A program made the translations under genes and the position numbers. Positions 1 through 6,495 of a stretch of 20,475 nt of DNA are shown one piece after another (the stretch's first letter is position 1; each line of letters starts with the position of its first letter). Below the pieces are notes generated by a model that saw only the letters and a list, made by a program, of their open reading frames with translations, made no database searches and was not told the DNA's origin. This DNA is from JBGSWE01 sp049292975 (lineage in GTDB: Bacteria; Patescibacteriota; Saccharimonadia; Saccharimonadales; JACDBH01), in the NCBI GenBank assembly GCA_049292975.1, contig JBATRZ010000036.1, positions 1 to 20,475 on the forward strand, read 5' to 3'.

Positions 1-1
1 T

Positions 2-340
2 AACGACGCACCTGCATTGACTACTGCTGACATTGGAATGGCAATTGGAGCTGGTACGGACGTGGCTATTAAGTCGGCTGATATTATCTTAGTTAAGAGC
101 GACCCACGAGATGTAATAAAGGTCATACACTTGTCTAAAGCAACTTATCGCAAGATGACACAGAACCTAATCTGGGCTACTGGGTACAATGTCGTTGCCA
201 TTCCTCTAGCTGCTGGTGTGCTGTACTCGTCTGGCATTTTGCTATCGCCAGCAGTAGGTGCTGTCTTGATGTCGCTTTCAACTGTAATTGTAGCTATAAA
301 CGCTCAGTTATTAAGACGAGTAAATCTAAAGGGGGTGTAA
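2..340 (+). CDS. copB: CopB-type (P1B-3) metal-transporting P-type ATPase, C-terminal fragment
   Basis: The reading frame is open from the left edge (first full codon at position 2), so only about the last 112 residues of a roughly 700-residue membrane pump are present. The fragment opens with NDAPAL, the hinge motif after the P domain of P-type ATPases, followed by the conserved TADIGMAIGAGTDVA segment. Two C-terminal membrane helices follow. The first carries N-x5-GYN-x4-P (NLIWATGYNVVAIP) and the second P-x2-GA-x2-MSLST. These signatures are known for the P1B-3 (CopB) subgroup and differ from the MxxSS helix of CopA. The expected role is ATP-driven export of copper (Cu2+/Cu+) across the membrane. 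The stop codon overlaps the next ATG (TAATG). Base composition is visibly more AT-rich than the later housekeeping genes, consistent with acquired cargo. Family is clear; exact metal is inferred from motifs. Confidence 0.9.
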   Translation, partial: NDAPALTTADIGMAIGAGTDVAIKSADIILVKSDPRDVIKVIHLSKATYRKMTQNLIWATGYNVVAIPLAAGVLYSSGILLSPAVGAVLMSLSTVIVAINAQLLRRVNLKGV

Positions 341-495
341 TGAACGAGCAGAAATATCAATGTTCTGAATGTGGGCTACACTATGAAGATAAAGAAATAG
401 CTGAAAAGTGCGAAAAATGGTGTAGTGAAACTCAAAGCTGCAACCTAGAAATAACACAATACTCTATTGAAAGTAAAAACTCGCATAAAAAATAG
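340..495 (+). CDS. Small Cys-rich putative metal-binding protein (51 aa)
   Basis: This ORF starts at the ATG that overlaps the ATPase stop codon by one nucleotide, preceded by AAAGGGGGTG as ribosome-binding site. It encodes 51 residues with five cysteines: C8-x2-C11, then C24-x3-C28 and C34, plus H14, an arrangement suited to a small zinc- or copper-binding fold. The start MNEQKYQCSECGLHYEDKEI resembles short hypothetical proteins I recall encoded beside metal transporters, but no function can be assigned with certainty. Translational coupling to a CopB-like ATPase suggests a role as a soluble metal chaperone, sensor or buffer for that pump. It has no membrane segment or signal peptide and would be cytoplasmic. 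The end is rich in Lys/Ser. Confidence 0.72.
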   Translation: MNEQKYQCSECGLHYEDKEIAEKCEKWCSETQSCNLEITQYSIESKNSHKK

Positions 496-804
496 GCATT
501 GCTGCCTAGAGGTTTGAAAATCTGAACCGACTTATATCAAATTGTTGGCAAGTTGGAATTGTTCAACGAGGTATTTCAGTTTATAATCCTCTTGTGCATC
601 AATAGCTGCCGTTTGAAATGCGTCAACTATGCTGCACCACGTCAGAATACGTTTCAGCCTAGCATGGTCAGACTTTAAAACGAGTTTCAAGCTTGATCAG
701 GCTAGGCCTCGCACCTTTCTTACTATCAGTTTTACAAACGGCGGGCAAGCCGCCTGGTTTGCAAAAACTAGTCTCTGCAGCAAATTGCATGCAATTTACT
801 CCGA
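496..804. other. Hairpin-rich non-coding gap upstream of tRNA-Phe
   Basis: I see no credible gene in these 309 nt. After the Cys-rich ORF there is a short AGGCA-TTGC-TGCCT hairpin (about 495-508) without a good T-run. A promoter-like pair lies at 559-587. CCTAGC (658-663) and GCTAGG (701-706) are complementary across a 37-nt spacer. A strong hairpin occupies 730-766: TTTT, CAAAC and GGCGG pair with CCGCC, GTTTG and AAAA around a GCAAG loop, with one mismatch and a 2-nt bulge. A perfect 16-nt palindrome, AAATTGCATGCAATTT, lies at 782-797, 7 nt before the tRNA. Confidence 0.6.
559..587 (+). promoter_or_regulatory. Candidate sigma70-type promoter for tRNA-Phe
   Basis: TTGTTC (559-564) and a perfect TATAAT (582-587) are separated by 17 nt. 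The predicted start would be about 210 nt upstream of mature tRNA-Phe, leaving a long hairpin-containing 5' leader. No other gene lies downstream before the tRNA. Confidence 0.5.
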
Positions 805-880
805 GGCTCTTTAGCTCAGTTGGTAGAGCAGAGGCCTGAAGAGCCTTGTGTCCCCAGTTCGAGTCTGGGAGGAGCCACCA
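805..880 (+). tRNA. tRNA-Phe (anticodon GAA), CCA encoded
   Basis: A full cloverleaf can be drawn. The acceptor GGCTCTT (805-811) pairs with AGGAGCC (870-876), including one G-U pair. The D-stem is GCTC/GAGC. The anticodon stem GAGGC/GCCTT surrounds loop CTGAAGA, giving anticodon GAA at 838-840. The variable loop is GTGTC. T-stem CCCAG/CTGGG surrounds loop TTCGAGT. The discriminator is A877 and CCA (878-880) is encoded. A T-run hairpin terminator follows within 10 nt. Parts of its 3' half recur three more times downstream, up to 1295. Confidence 0.96.
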
Positions 881-886
881 CGATTG

Positions 887-913
887 AACCTGGGTATACC
901 CCCAGGTTTTTTG
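887..913 (+). terminator. Rho-independent terminator after tRNA-Phe
   Basis: AACCTGGG (887-894) pairs perfectly with CCCAGGTT (901-908) across a 6-nt loop and runs into TTTTTT. Its position just after the tRNA fits termination of the tRNA transcript. Confidence 0.85.
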
Positions 914-935
914 TTGTCCTGCAGAGGGACACAAG

Positions 936-1034
936 GTCCTTGCGGCCACGTCCCGCGGCCCCGCGGTTTCACGATAGAAAGCATAGCTTTCATCGGAAAA
1001 CCGCCTTGCGAACTGCCACAGGCAGTTCTCACCC
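936..1034 (+). repeat. Composite hairpin element, left copy (B-A-B)
   Basis: On the plus strand a degenerate B module comes first: CCTTGCG near 939-945, hairpin CCGCGG/CCGCGG at 953-966, then TTTCAC. Hairpin A (963-1004) follows. GCGGTTT, CGAT and GAAAGC pair with GCTTTC, ATCG and AAACCGC around an ATA loop. Then comes a clear B module at 1004-1034: CCTTGCG, stem AACTGCC, loop ACA, stem GGCAGTT, CTCACCC. The same B-A-B order, in inverted orientation and with different stem sequences, occurs at 20279-20381. The last CCC of the element is also the start of a tRNA-Phe T-stem copy. Confidence 0.7.
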
Positions 1035-1061
1035 AGTTCGAGTCTGGGAGGAGCCACCACG
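1032..1061 (+). repeat. tRNA-Phe 3' end copy 2 (30 nt identical)
   Basis: This stretch is identical to 853-882: the whole T-arm, the acceptor 3' strand, the discriminator, CCA and two following bases. No matching 5' acceptor strand lies upstream, so it cannot fold into a complete tRNA. Shorter copies follow at 1220-1232 (13 nt, stops before CCA) and 1278-1295 (18 nt, includes CCA). Confidence 0.85.
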
Positions 1062-1094
1062 AAAACACCCACCGGAAGGTGGGTTTTTTCGTGG
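1057..1094 (+). terminator. Terminator hairpin fused to tRNA-Phe fragment 2
   Basis: CCCACC (1068-1073) and GGTGGG (1078-1083) pair around GGAA and are followed by six T. An outer stem, CCACGAAAA (1057-1065) with TTTTCGTGG (1086-1094), extends it and uses the CCA end of the fragment. It would work on either strand. Confidence 0.75.
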
Positions 1095-1219
1095 TAGTTA
1101 GTTGCAGCTTGAGATGCCGCTTGGCGGCGGTTCGATAATTTGCGATTAGCAAATTATATGCCGAACCCGATTCGTCCTACCATATAAAATAATCAGGACG
1201 AACCGGCGTGAAGCTATAT

Positions 1220-1232
1220 TCTGGGAGGAGCC
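1220..1232 (+). repeat. tRNA-Phe 3' fragment copy 3 (13 nt)
   Basis: TCTGGGAGGAGCC matches 864-876 of tRNA-Phe (end of the T-loop, T-stem 3' strand and acceptor 3' strand). It lacks the discriminator and CCA. A hairpin (1167-1206) precedes it. Confidence 0.6.
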
Positions 1233-1277
1233 TAGGTATTTTCTTTTGTGAATGAGCGGAAAAGGACGAAGTCCGCT

Positions 1278-1295
1278 GTCTGGGAGGAGCCACCA
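1278..1295 (+). repeat. tRNA-Phe 3' fragment copy 4 (18 nt)
   Basis: GTCTGGGAGGAGCCACCA is identical to 863-880 of tRNA-Phe, including CCA. It starts right after the hairpin AGCGGA (1255-1260) / TCCGCT (1272-1277). Confidence 0.75.
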
Positions 1296-1344
1296 AAAAA
1301 CACAATTTATTCCGCAAGGGCTTTTTTATAACAAGCACCGGCTA

Positions 1345-1373
1345 TTCAGCCCGTAAAAGTGCTACAATATAAT
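1345..1373 (+). promoter_or_regulatory. Candidate promoter of the lemA operon
   Basis: A perfect TATAAT (1368-1373) overlaps an alternative TACAAT (1363-1368). The matching -35 (TTCAGC, 1345-1350, 17-nt spacer) is weak. The ribosome-binding site AAGGGGG lies about 11 nt before the lemA ATG. Confidence 0.45.
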
Positions 1374-1401
1374 TACAACTAAAAAGGGGGTTTACCGGAT
1401 T

Positions 1402-1968
1402 ATGATGTGGTTACTTATTATCGGCGGTGTCGTACTTCTTATAGGTATCGTGCTGGTAAGCATGTACAACGGCCTGCTAAAACTAAACATCCGCGCCGAC
1501 GAAGCCTGGAGCGACATAACCGTTCAGATGAAGCGCCGTATTGATCTGATACCAAACTTGCTTGAAACAGTAAAAGGTTACGCCAAGCACGAGAAAGAAA
1601 CCTTTGCCCAGGTTACCGAGGCGCGTGCCGCCATGCTTAATGCCAATACGCCTGCCGCCGCCAGCAAGGCTGATAACATGCTGGAAGGAGCGCTTAAGAG
1701 TATATTTGCCGTCGCCGAAGCCTACCCGGAACTTAAAGCCAACACCAACTTCCAGGACCTACAAGCTGAGCTGGTAGATACCGAGGACAAGATCCAGGCG
1801 TCACGCCGCTTTTATAACGGTGTCGTACGCGATTTCAATACCAAGCGAAAAGTTTTCCCTACCAACATTTTTGCCGGTATGCTTGGATTTAATAAAGACC
1901 GTGAATTCTTTGATGTGGCCGAGTCCGAGCGCGAAGAAGTTAATAAACCAGTCGAAGTAAAGTTCTAA
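1402..1968 (+). CDS. lemA: LemA family membrane-anchored protein
   Basis: The protein has 188 residues, the usual LemA length. A single N-terminal membrane helix (about residues 3-22) is followed by the conserved segment MYNGLLKLNIRADEAWSDI and then VQMKRRIDLIPNLLETVKGY, both hallmarks of the family. The rest is predicted to be a helical bundle, with an FNTKR / FPTNIFAGMLGF / REFFDV C-terminal signature. LemA proteins are of uncertain biochemical role and are often encoded next to HtpX-type proteases, as here (24 nt gap). The start is ATG 1402, with a G-rich ribosome-binding site and a promoter-like TATAAT upstream; ATG 1405 is an in-frame alternative. It is the first gene of a run that continues through htpX, a membrane protein and ligA. 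Confidence 0.95.
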   Translation: MMWLLIIGGVVLLIGIVLVSMYNGLLKLNIRADEAWSDITVQMKRRIDLIPNLLETVKGYAKHEKETFAQVTEARAAMLNANTPAAASKADNMLEGALKSIFAVAEAYPELKANTNFQDLQAELVDTEDKIQASRRFYNGVVRDFNTKRKVFPTNIFAGMLGFNKDREFFDVAESEREEVNKPVEVKF

Positions 1969-1992
1969 GCTAGCCAAAACCAAGGAAAGACA

Positions 1993-2871
1993 ATGTACAG
2001 TGCTATAGCTGCCAATAAGCGCAAGACAGTCTTGATTATGTTTTTATTTGTGGCGCTTATAGCATTATTAGGCTGGTTATACATGCAAATAACCAGCGGC
2101 GGTCCAAGCATCTTTATTGGCGTCCTGATTGGTGCGGGTATATACACCCTGGTAAGCTATTTTATTTCGGCCAGAATGGCGCTGGCTATCAACCGCGCCC
2201 GCAGGATTGAAAAGCGTGATAATCCGCGCCTGTACCGTATTGTCGAAAATTTAACCATAGCCGAAGGCATGCCCATGCCCGCCGTATACATCATGGACGA
2301 TCCGGCGCCTAATGCATTCGCGACTGGCCGCGATCCGTATCATGCATCTGTCTGTGCGACTACCGGCATACTGGAGCTGCTTAACGACAAAGAGCTTGAG
2401 GGTGTCATGGCGCACGAGCTGGGCCATATCAAAAACTACGATATCCGTGTAAACATGATAGCTTTTGCGATGGTGGCGGTCATTGGCCTGCTGGCAGATA
2501 TTCTGCTGCGCCTAAGCTTTTTCCGCGACGGCGATGAAGACACGGGGTCGCTTGGCTTGGTACTGGGCATAGCCGGTGCTATATTGGCACCGCTTGCCGC
2601 GACGCTAATACAGCTTGCCATTTCACGCCAGCGTGAATATTTGGCCGATGCAACAGGTGCAATGACCACCCGCTACCCAGAAGGACTGGCCAGCGCCCTG
2701 GAGAAAATCGGCAGCCATGGCTCGGCCCTAAAGGGCCGTCAGAACGCCAGTACAGCCCATATGTTTTTTGCAAACCCGCTGAGGGGCAAGAGCGTATCAA
2801 GCCTGTTCGCAACGCACCCGCCAATTGAAGACAGAGTAAAGCGCCTGCGCGATAATGCCACGAAAGTCTGA
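1993..2871 (+). CDS. htpX: HtpX-like membrane zinc metalloprotease (M48)
   Basis: The 292-residue product has two N-terminal membrane helices (about 12-31 and 38-58) and two more in the middle (about 155-173 and 184-207). The zinc-binding and catalytic motif HELGH is at residues 141-145, and the third zinc ligand is Glu215 in REYLADATGA. The C-terminus contains FATHPPIEDRVKRL, also typical of HtpX. Known members cleave misfolded or damaged membrane proteins on the cytoplasmic side. The start codon follows an AAGGAAAG ribosome-binding site. It lies 24 nt after lemA, and its TGA is 3 nt before the next ATG, so the genes are probably co-transcribed. All catalytic residues appear present. Confidence 0.96.
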   Translation: MYSAIAANKRKTVLIMFLFVALIALLGWLYMQITSGGPSIFIGVLIGAGIYTLVSYFISARMALAINRARRIEKRDNPRLYRIVENLTIAEGMPMPAVYIMDDPAPNAFATGRDPYHASVCATTGILELLNDKELEGVMAHELGHIKNYDIRVNMIAFAMVAVIGLLADILLRLSFFRDGDEDTGSLGLVLGIAGAILAPLAATLIQLAISRQREYLADATGAMTTRYPEGLASALEKIGSHGSALKGRQNASTAHMFFANPLRGKSVSSLFATHPPIEDRVKRLRDNATKV

Positions 2872-2874
2872 GCA

Positions 2875-3819
2875 ATGCCAAACAAGAAAGTAACCGCAAA
2901 AACACCAGCACGTACAACTCAAAAAGCACGCGTACGCAAATTGAGCCGCAAGCATAAAAAAGTCGTGGTTAAGAAGAATAAGAAGATACCCAATAGCATA
3001 TACATCTTACGCCAAAGCTTTGGGCATATATGGCAGAATAAGCGGGTCTTTGCCGGAATCTTGTTAATATTTGCTATTTTTTACGTCACATTGGTAAAAG
3101 GATTGGCAACCGAGTTCAAGCTGGATGAGGCTAGCCGGACAATCGATGAAGTTGTGGGTGATGGTATCGGTACTCCAACAAAAGCAGTCGCATTACTGGG
3201 TACTCTGTTTGGGACTACGGGCTCTACTACCGGAGATGCTGCCAACGTGTACCAAATTGTATTGTTTATTATTGTCTCACTGGCTATTATCTGGACACTC
3301 AGGCAGACATTCGATGGCCGCACTAAGCTTAGAATCCGCGATGCATATTTCAAGAGCATGTCCCCATTTATTACCTATATCGTAGTTAGTTTTATAATAC
3401 TTGTGCAGTGTATTCCGGCTCTTGTAGGCATATTAGTCTACAGCCTTGTTGCCGGCGGCGGATTGGCAGTGGGCGCGGCAGAGCAGGTCTTGTGGCTTAG
3501 TGTACTTATAGGGAGTATTCTAGTTAGCGGCTACTTCATAAGCTCTTCTTTGTTTGCAAGTTATATCGTTACGCTGCCAAATATGACACCGCTTTTATCT
3601 CTTCGTTCTGCCAAAAAACTAGTACGTTACCGCCGGCTGAGCGTACTGCGCAAGGTACTATTTTTGCCAATATTCGTTTTGCTTTGTTTTATCATTATTT
3701 TCCTGCCGCTAGTCATATTGGTACCCGTGCTGGCAGAAATCCTGTTTGCCATCCTTAGCTTTAGCTTGATTCTGCTTGGACACACCTACTTTTATGTCCT
3801 GTACAGGGAATTGTTATGA
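2875..3819 (+). CDS. Unknown polytopic membrane protein with basic N-terminus
   Basis: The 314-residue protein is not one I recognise. The first 47 residues are strongly basic (many Lys/Arg) and would stay in the cytoplasm. About six hydrophobic segments follow: around 58-75, 124-142, 166-196, 205-232, 260-284 and 285-308. The loop 80-123 is Gly/Thr-rich and probably external. No catalytic motif is visible. Start ATG 2875 lies 3 nt after the htpX stop without a clear Shine-Dalgarno, suggesting translational coupling. Its stop overlaps the ligA start (ATGA). Position in a lemA-htpX run suggests an envelope role, but that is only context. A wall- or quality-control-associated membrane protein specific to this lineage is the most that can be said. 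Confidence 0.85.
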   Translation: MPNKKVTAKTPARTTQKARVRKLSRKHKKVVVKKNKKIPNSIYILRQSFGHIWQNKRVFAGILLIFAIFYVTLVKGLATEFKLDEASRTIDEVVGDGIGTPTKAVALLGTLFGTTGSTTGDAANVYQIVLFIIVSLAIIWTLRQTFDGRTKLRIRDAYFKSMSPFITYIVVSFIILVQCIPALVGILVYSLVAGGGLAVGAAEQVLWLSVLIGSILVSGYFISSSLFASYIVTLPNMTPLLSLRSAKKLVRYRRLSVLRKVLFLPIFVLLCFIIIFLPLVILVPVLAEILFAILSFSLILLGHTYFYVLYRELL

Positions 3820-5831
3820 GCGCCGGGGCACGCCGGCGCATTGAAAAATTAAAAACTCTGCTTAATCAATACGGCTATGAGTACCATGTGCTGGATAAGC
3901 CAAGTGTCAGTGATGCTGTTTATGACGGTCTGATGCAAGAGCTAAAGGTACTAGAGGCCAGCCATCCGGCGTTGATTACACCAGATAGCCCTACCCAGCG
4001 TGTGGGCAGCCAGCTACTGGAAGGCTTTAATAAGGTAGCGCACTCCAGCCGGATGCTTAGTTTGAACGACGTCTTTGGGCGTGAAGAAGTGGAAGCCTGG
4101 GTTAAAAGAATAGACAAGCTACTGCCTGGCCAGAAGCACGAGTATTTTGCAGATATCAAGATGGACGGCCTGGCCTGTGCGCTTATTTACAATGACGGAG
4201 CCTATGTGCAGGCTGTCACGCGCGGCGATAGCTATACGGGCGAGGATGTCACCGCGAATGTGCGAACTATTACCAGTGTGCCGCTGCGGCTGCGCGCCAA
4301 CAAAAAGACAAAGCCGTTCCTAAGCGGCCGCTTGGAAATCCGCGGCGAAATTATCATGCACAAAGATGATTTTGCCAGTCTGAACAAGCAGCGTGAAATG
4401 GCAGGGCAGCCGGTGTACGCTAATCCGCGCAATCTGGCGGCGGGTACCATCCGCCAGCTGGATCCCAAGCTTGTAGCTGCCAGACCGCTTAGGTTCAGGG
4501 CGTACGATGTTATCGCGGAAGATCCAAGCCTTATACCCACCTGGCAAGCTGCGTACCAAACGGCCAGGGAATTAGGCATAGCTGCCAACGAAGAAGCGGC
4601 TGTCTTTAGTACCCTGGGCGAAGCGCTGGCATTCGTGGATTACTGGGATAGTGCCCGGCATGAGCTGCCATTTTACAGCGACGGCCTTGTTATAAAGGTC
4701 AATGACCGGGCGTTATATAACGAACTCGGCATTGTCGGCAAGCAGCCGCGCGCGGCGGTGGCGTATAAGTACCAGGCCGAGCAGGCGACGACTGTCGTGC
4801 GCGACATCGTTATTAGTATCGGCCGCACCGGTGCGGCAACGCCCGTTGCCGTGTTTGATCCAGTTGTTGTAGCTGGCACAACAGTTCAGCATGCCAGCCT
4901 GCACAATGCGGATGAAATTAAACGCAAGGATATACGCGTTGGCGATACGGTGGTGATATACAAGGCGGGTGACATCATCCCCCAGGTAGAAAGCGTCGTA
5001 ACTGAGTTGCGGCCAAACAGCGCCAAGACATTCTTGATGGCTAGTGAGCTAGACCGCCAATATCCGGAGCTGGAGTTTGAACGGCCGGAGGGCGAAGTTA
5101 TATACCGCGTAAAGGGCGCTAGCGGACCTTTATTTTTAAAACGCGCGCTTGAGCACTATGCCAGCAAGGGGGCGTTGGATATTGACGGCTTGGGCGAAAA
5201 AAATGTTATCGCCCTTGTGGATGCGGGACTTGTCAATGATATCGCCGACATATATACGGTAAATCCGGAGCAGCTTTTAGAGCTTGACCGTTTTGCCGAA
5301 ATATCGGCGTCGAAGCTGGTTAATGCCATAGCCCTTAAGACCAACCCGCCGCTCAGCCGGTTTATATACGGCCTAGGTATCCGCCATGTCGGTGCTCAGA
5401 CGGCAGTAGACCTGGCCAATCATTTCAAAAAGCTTGATAGTCTTGGCCATGCTACCTACGATGATTTGAAGAGCATCGAAGGCGTAGGTGAAGTAGTAGC
5501 CGATGCCATTCTTGGCTGGTTCGTGGACGAGGACAACCAGGCGTTGCTGGCAAAATTCAGACGTCTGGGTGTTTGGCCAGAAGATGTCAAGCATACGGGC
5601 GGAACTTTAAGCGGCAAAAGTTTCGTGATAACGGGCACACTCGAGTCCATGGGGCGTGAGCAAGCCGCCGGCAAGATCCGTGCCCTGGGGGGTACCTTCC
5701 AGAGCAGTGTGGCAAAAGGTACTACGTACTTAGTTATGGGCACTAAGGCGGGTGCATCAAAGGCAGACAAGGCCCGCAAGTTCGGTACCGAGGTCATAGA
5801 CGAACGGCGGCTGCTTGAATTAATCTCCTAA
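3816..5831 (+). CDS. ligA: NAD+-dependent DNA ligase LigA, zinc finger degenerate
   Basis: The 671-residue length matches LigA. Domains in order: NAD+-binding Ia region (YEYHVLDKPSVSDAVYD and SPTQRVG), adenylation domain with the catalytic lysine in KMDG (K115), the OB fold (residues about 310-395, including GRTGAATPVAVFDPV and GDIIPQVESVV), a linker, helix-hairpin-helix repeats (about 455-585) and a C-terminal BRCT domain (about 597-671, GKSFVITGTLESMGR). It seals nicks in replication and repair. The oddity is residues about 396-452, where LigA normally has a Cys4 zinc finger: no cysteine is encoded there. The start overlaps the upstream gene by 4 nt (ATGA), so it is translationally coupled. 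Confidence 0.97.
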   Translation: MSAGARRRIEKLKTLLNQYGYEYHVLDKPSVSDAVYDGLMQELKVLEASHPALITPDSPTQRVGSQLLEGFNKVAHSSRMLSLNDVFGREEVEAWVKRIDKLLPGQKHEYFADIKMDGLACALIYNDGAYVQAVTRGDSYTGEDVTANVRTITSVPLRLRANKKTKPFLSGRLEIRGEIIMHKDDFASLNKQREMAGQPVYANPRNLAAGTIRQLDPKLVAARPLRFRAYDVIAEDPSLIPTWQAAYQTARELGIAANEEAAVFSTLGEALAFVDYWDSARHELPFYSDGLVIKVNDRALYNELGIVGKQPRAAVAYKYQAEQATTVVRDIVISIGRTGAATPVAVFDPVVVAGTTVQHASLHNADEIKRKDIRVGDTVVIYKAGDIIPQVESVVTELRPNSAKTFLMASELDRQYPELEFERPEGEVIYRVKGASGPLFLKRALEHYASKGALDIDGLGEKNVIALVDAGLVNDIADIYTVNPEQLLELDRFAEISASKLVNAIALKTNPPLSRFIYGLGIRHVGAQTAVDLANHFKKLDSLGHATYDDLKSIEGVGEVVADAILGWFVDEDNQALLAKFRRLGVWPEDVKHTGGTLSGKSFVITGTLESMGREQAAGKIRALGGTFQSSVAKGTTYLVMGTKAGASKADKARKFGTEVIDERRLLELIS

Positions 5832-5881
5832 AATTGTGAAGTTTACGCTACAATGATGGGTAAGAAAGAGGAAAGAGCGCA

Positions 5882-6460
5882 TTGATTGACCTGATTAATC
5901 CTGTTGCGAAAGAGGCTTTGAGCCAAAGCATGGACAAATACTTCATGCGCTGGGACGAGTATGTATCGCGCATGGGGCTGTTCAGTATCGCGGACAAGAT
6001 GCGCCCCGTGGCAGTCGGTTGGAAGGTGGGTAACCGCACCGAATACCGCCGCGTTATGAGCGTGCTGGACAATTACGCCAGCCAAATCCACAGTGTTACT
6101 GTAGGCAAGCGCAAGTTTGCCACCGTCATCCTGGATAAGCCGTTGTCGCGGAATATTTCTGTCATCAAAGTCATTGAGCGGCGTGAAGGATCGCGGGATG
6201 CCGTAGGCCTGGATCATGTGGATTTTTATCTGCCCATCATAGAAGGTATCGCCGAAATGCTGGAGCGCGGCCAGGCTAACTGGCGCCGCCAGGGCAACGA
6301 TAATTATAAGCGTATTAGCGTACGGTTTGGTCCCGAATCTTTATTTGAAGCTAAAATTATAGACCACACCGTACTAAACATGGCGGCAGATGAGCTTAAC
6401 TATGCCAGCCAGAAAATCTTAAGCCCGGGGGCGCGGCTTAAAAAACCATCCATGGAATAA
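5882..6460 (+). CDS. YecM/VOC-fold-like protein, function unknown
   Basis: The 192-residue product probably starts at TTG 5882, because AAGAGGAAAG lies at good spacing before it; the first ATG is 16 codons later. The pattern VGWKVGNRTEYRRVM (about 44-59), a middle strand KFATVILDKPL (about 78-88) and GLDHVDFYLP (about 109-118) resembles the vicinal-oxygen-chelate-type layout seen in YecM-like proteins, whose activity is poorly known. I see no full metal triad, so enzyme function is not claimed. It has no signal or membrane segment. It lies 50 nt after ligA, with a possible -10 (GCTACAAT, about 5847-5854), so it may have its own promoter. A perfect inverted repeat terminator ends it. Confidence in the gene is high; the fold is a tentative inference. 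Confidence 0.8.
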   Translation: MIDLINPVAKEALSQSMDKYFMRWDEYVSRMGLFSIADKMRPVAVGWKVGNRTEYRRVMSVLDNYASQIHSVTVGKRKFATVILDKPLSRNISVIKVIERREGSRDAVGLDHVDFYLPIIEGIAEMLERGQANWRRQGNDNYKRISVRFGPESLFEAKIIDHTVLNMAADELNYASQKILSPGARLKKPSME

Positions 6461-6495
6461 ACAAAACACCGGTCCAAAAGACCGGTGTTTTGTTT
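6459..6495. terminator. Bidirectional terminator between the VOC-like gene and tRNA-Ala
   Basis: A 16-bp perfect stem (6459-6474 with 6480-6495) of the form AAACAAAACACCGGTC encloses a CAAAA loop, giving T-rich tails on both strands. It sits between the convergent gene on the plus strand and tRNA-Ala on the minus strand and overlaps the tRNA CCA by about one base. Confidence 0.9.

Larger units (their letters stand above)
881..1401. other. Non-coding mosaic of hairpins and tRNA-Phe 3' fragments
   Basis: No gene is supported here; the ORFs on both strands are shadows of the tRNA and of hairpin sequence. The stretch contains, in order: the tRNA-Phe terminator; an 11-nt inverted copy of tRNA-Phe sequence (926-936 versus 844-854); a B-A-B hairpin cluster (936-1034); a 30-nt copy of the tRNA-Phe 3' end; a second terminator (1057-1094); a hairpin at 1129-1167 (GGTTCG, TAATTTGC / GCAAATTA, CGAACC); a hairpin at 1167-1206 (CCGATTCGTCCT / AGGACGAACCGG, one mismatch); two shorter tRNA 3' fragments (1220-1232, 1278-1295); and the lemA promoter region. 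Confidence 0.75.

Noticed and set aside
668..1152. Overlapping ORFs on both strands around tRNA-Phe (for example minus 668-1072 and 811-1152, plus 820-1138)
   Set aside because: They run through the tRNA gene, its repeated 3' ends and hairpins. Their peptides (such as WWLLPDSNW-type strings) are the usual result of translating tRNA sequence, and no start signals support them.
853..1295. CRISPR array reading of the repeated CTGGGAGGAGCC units
   Set aside because: Units are tRNA 3' fragments of unequal length and spacing (about 60-190 nt), with no constant spacers and no cas genes.
1309..1332. CCGCAAGGGCTTTTTT as a further copy of the B-module flank
   Set aside because: CGCAAGG is present, but no stem-loop of the B type precedes it, so this may be a chance match.
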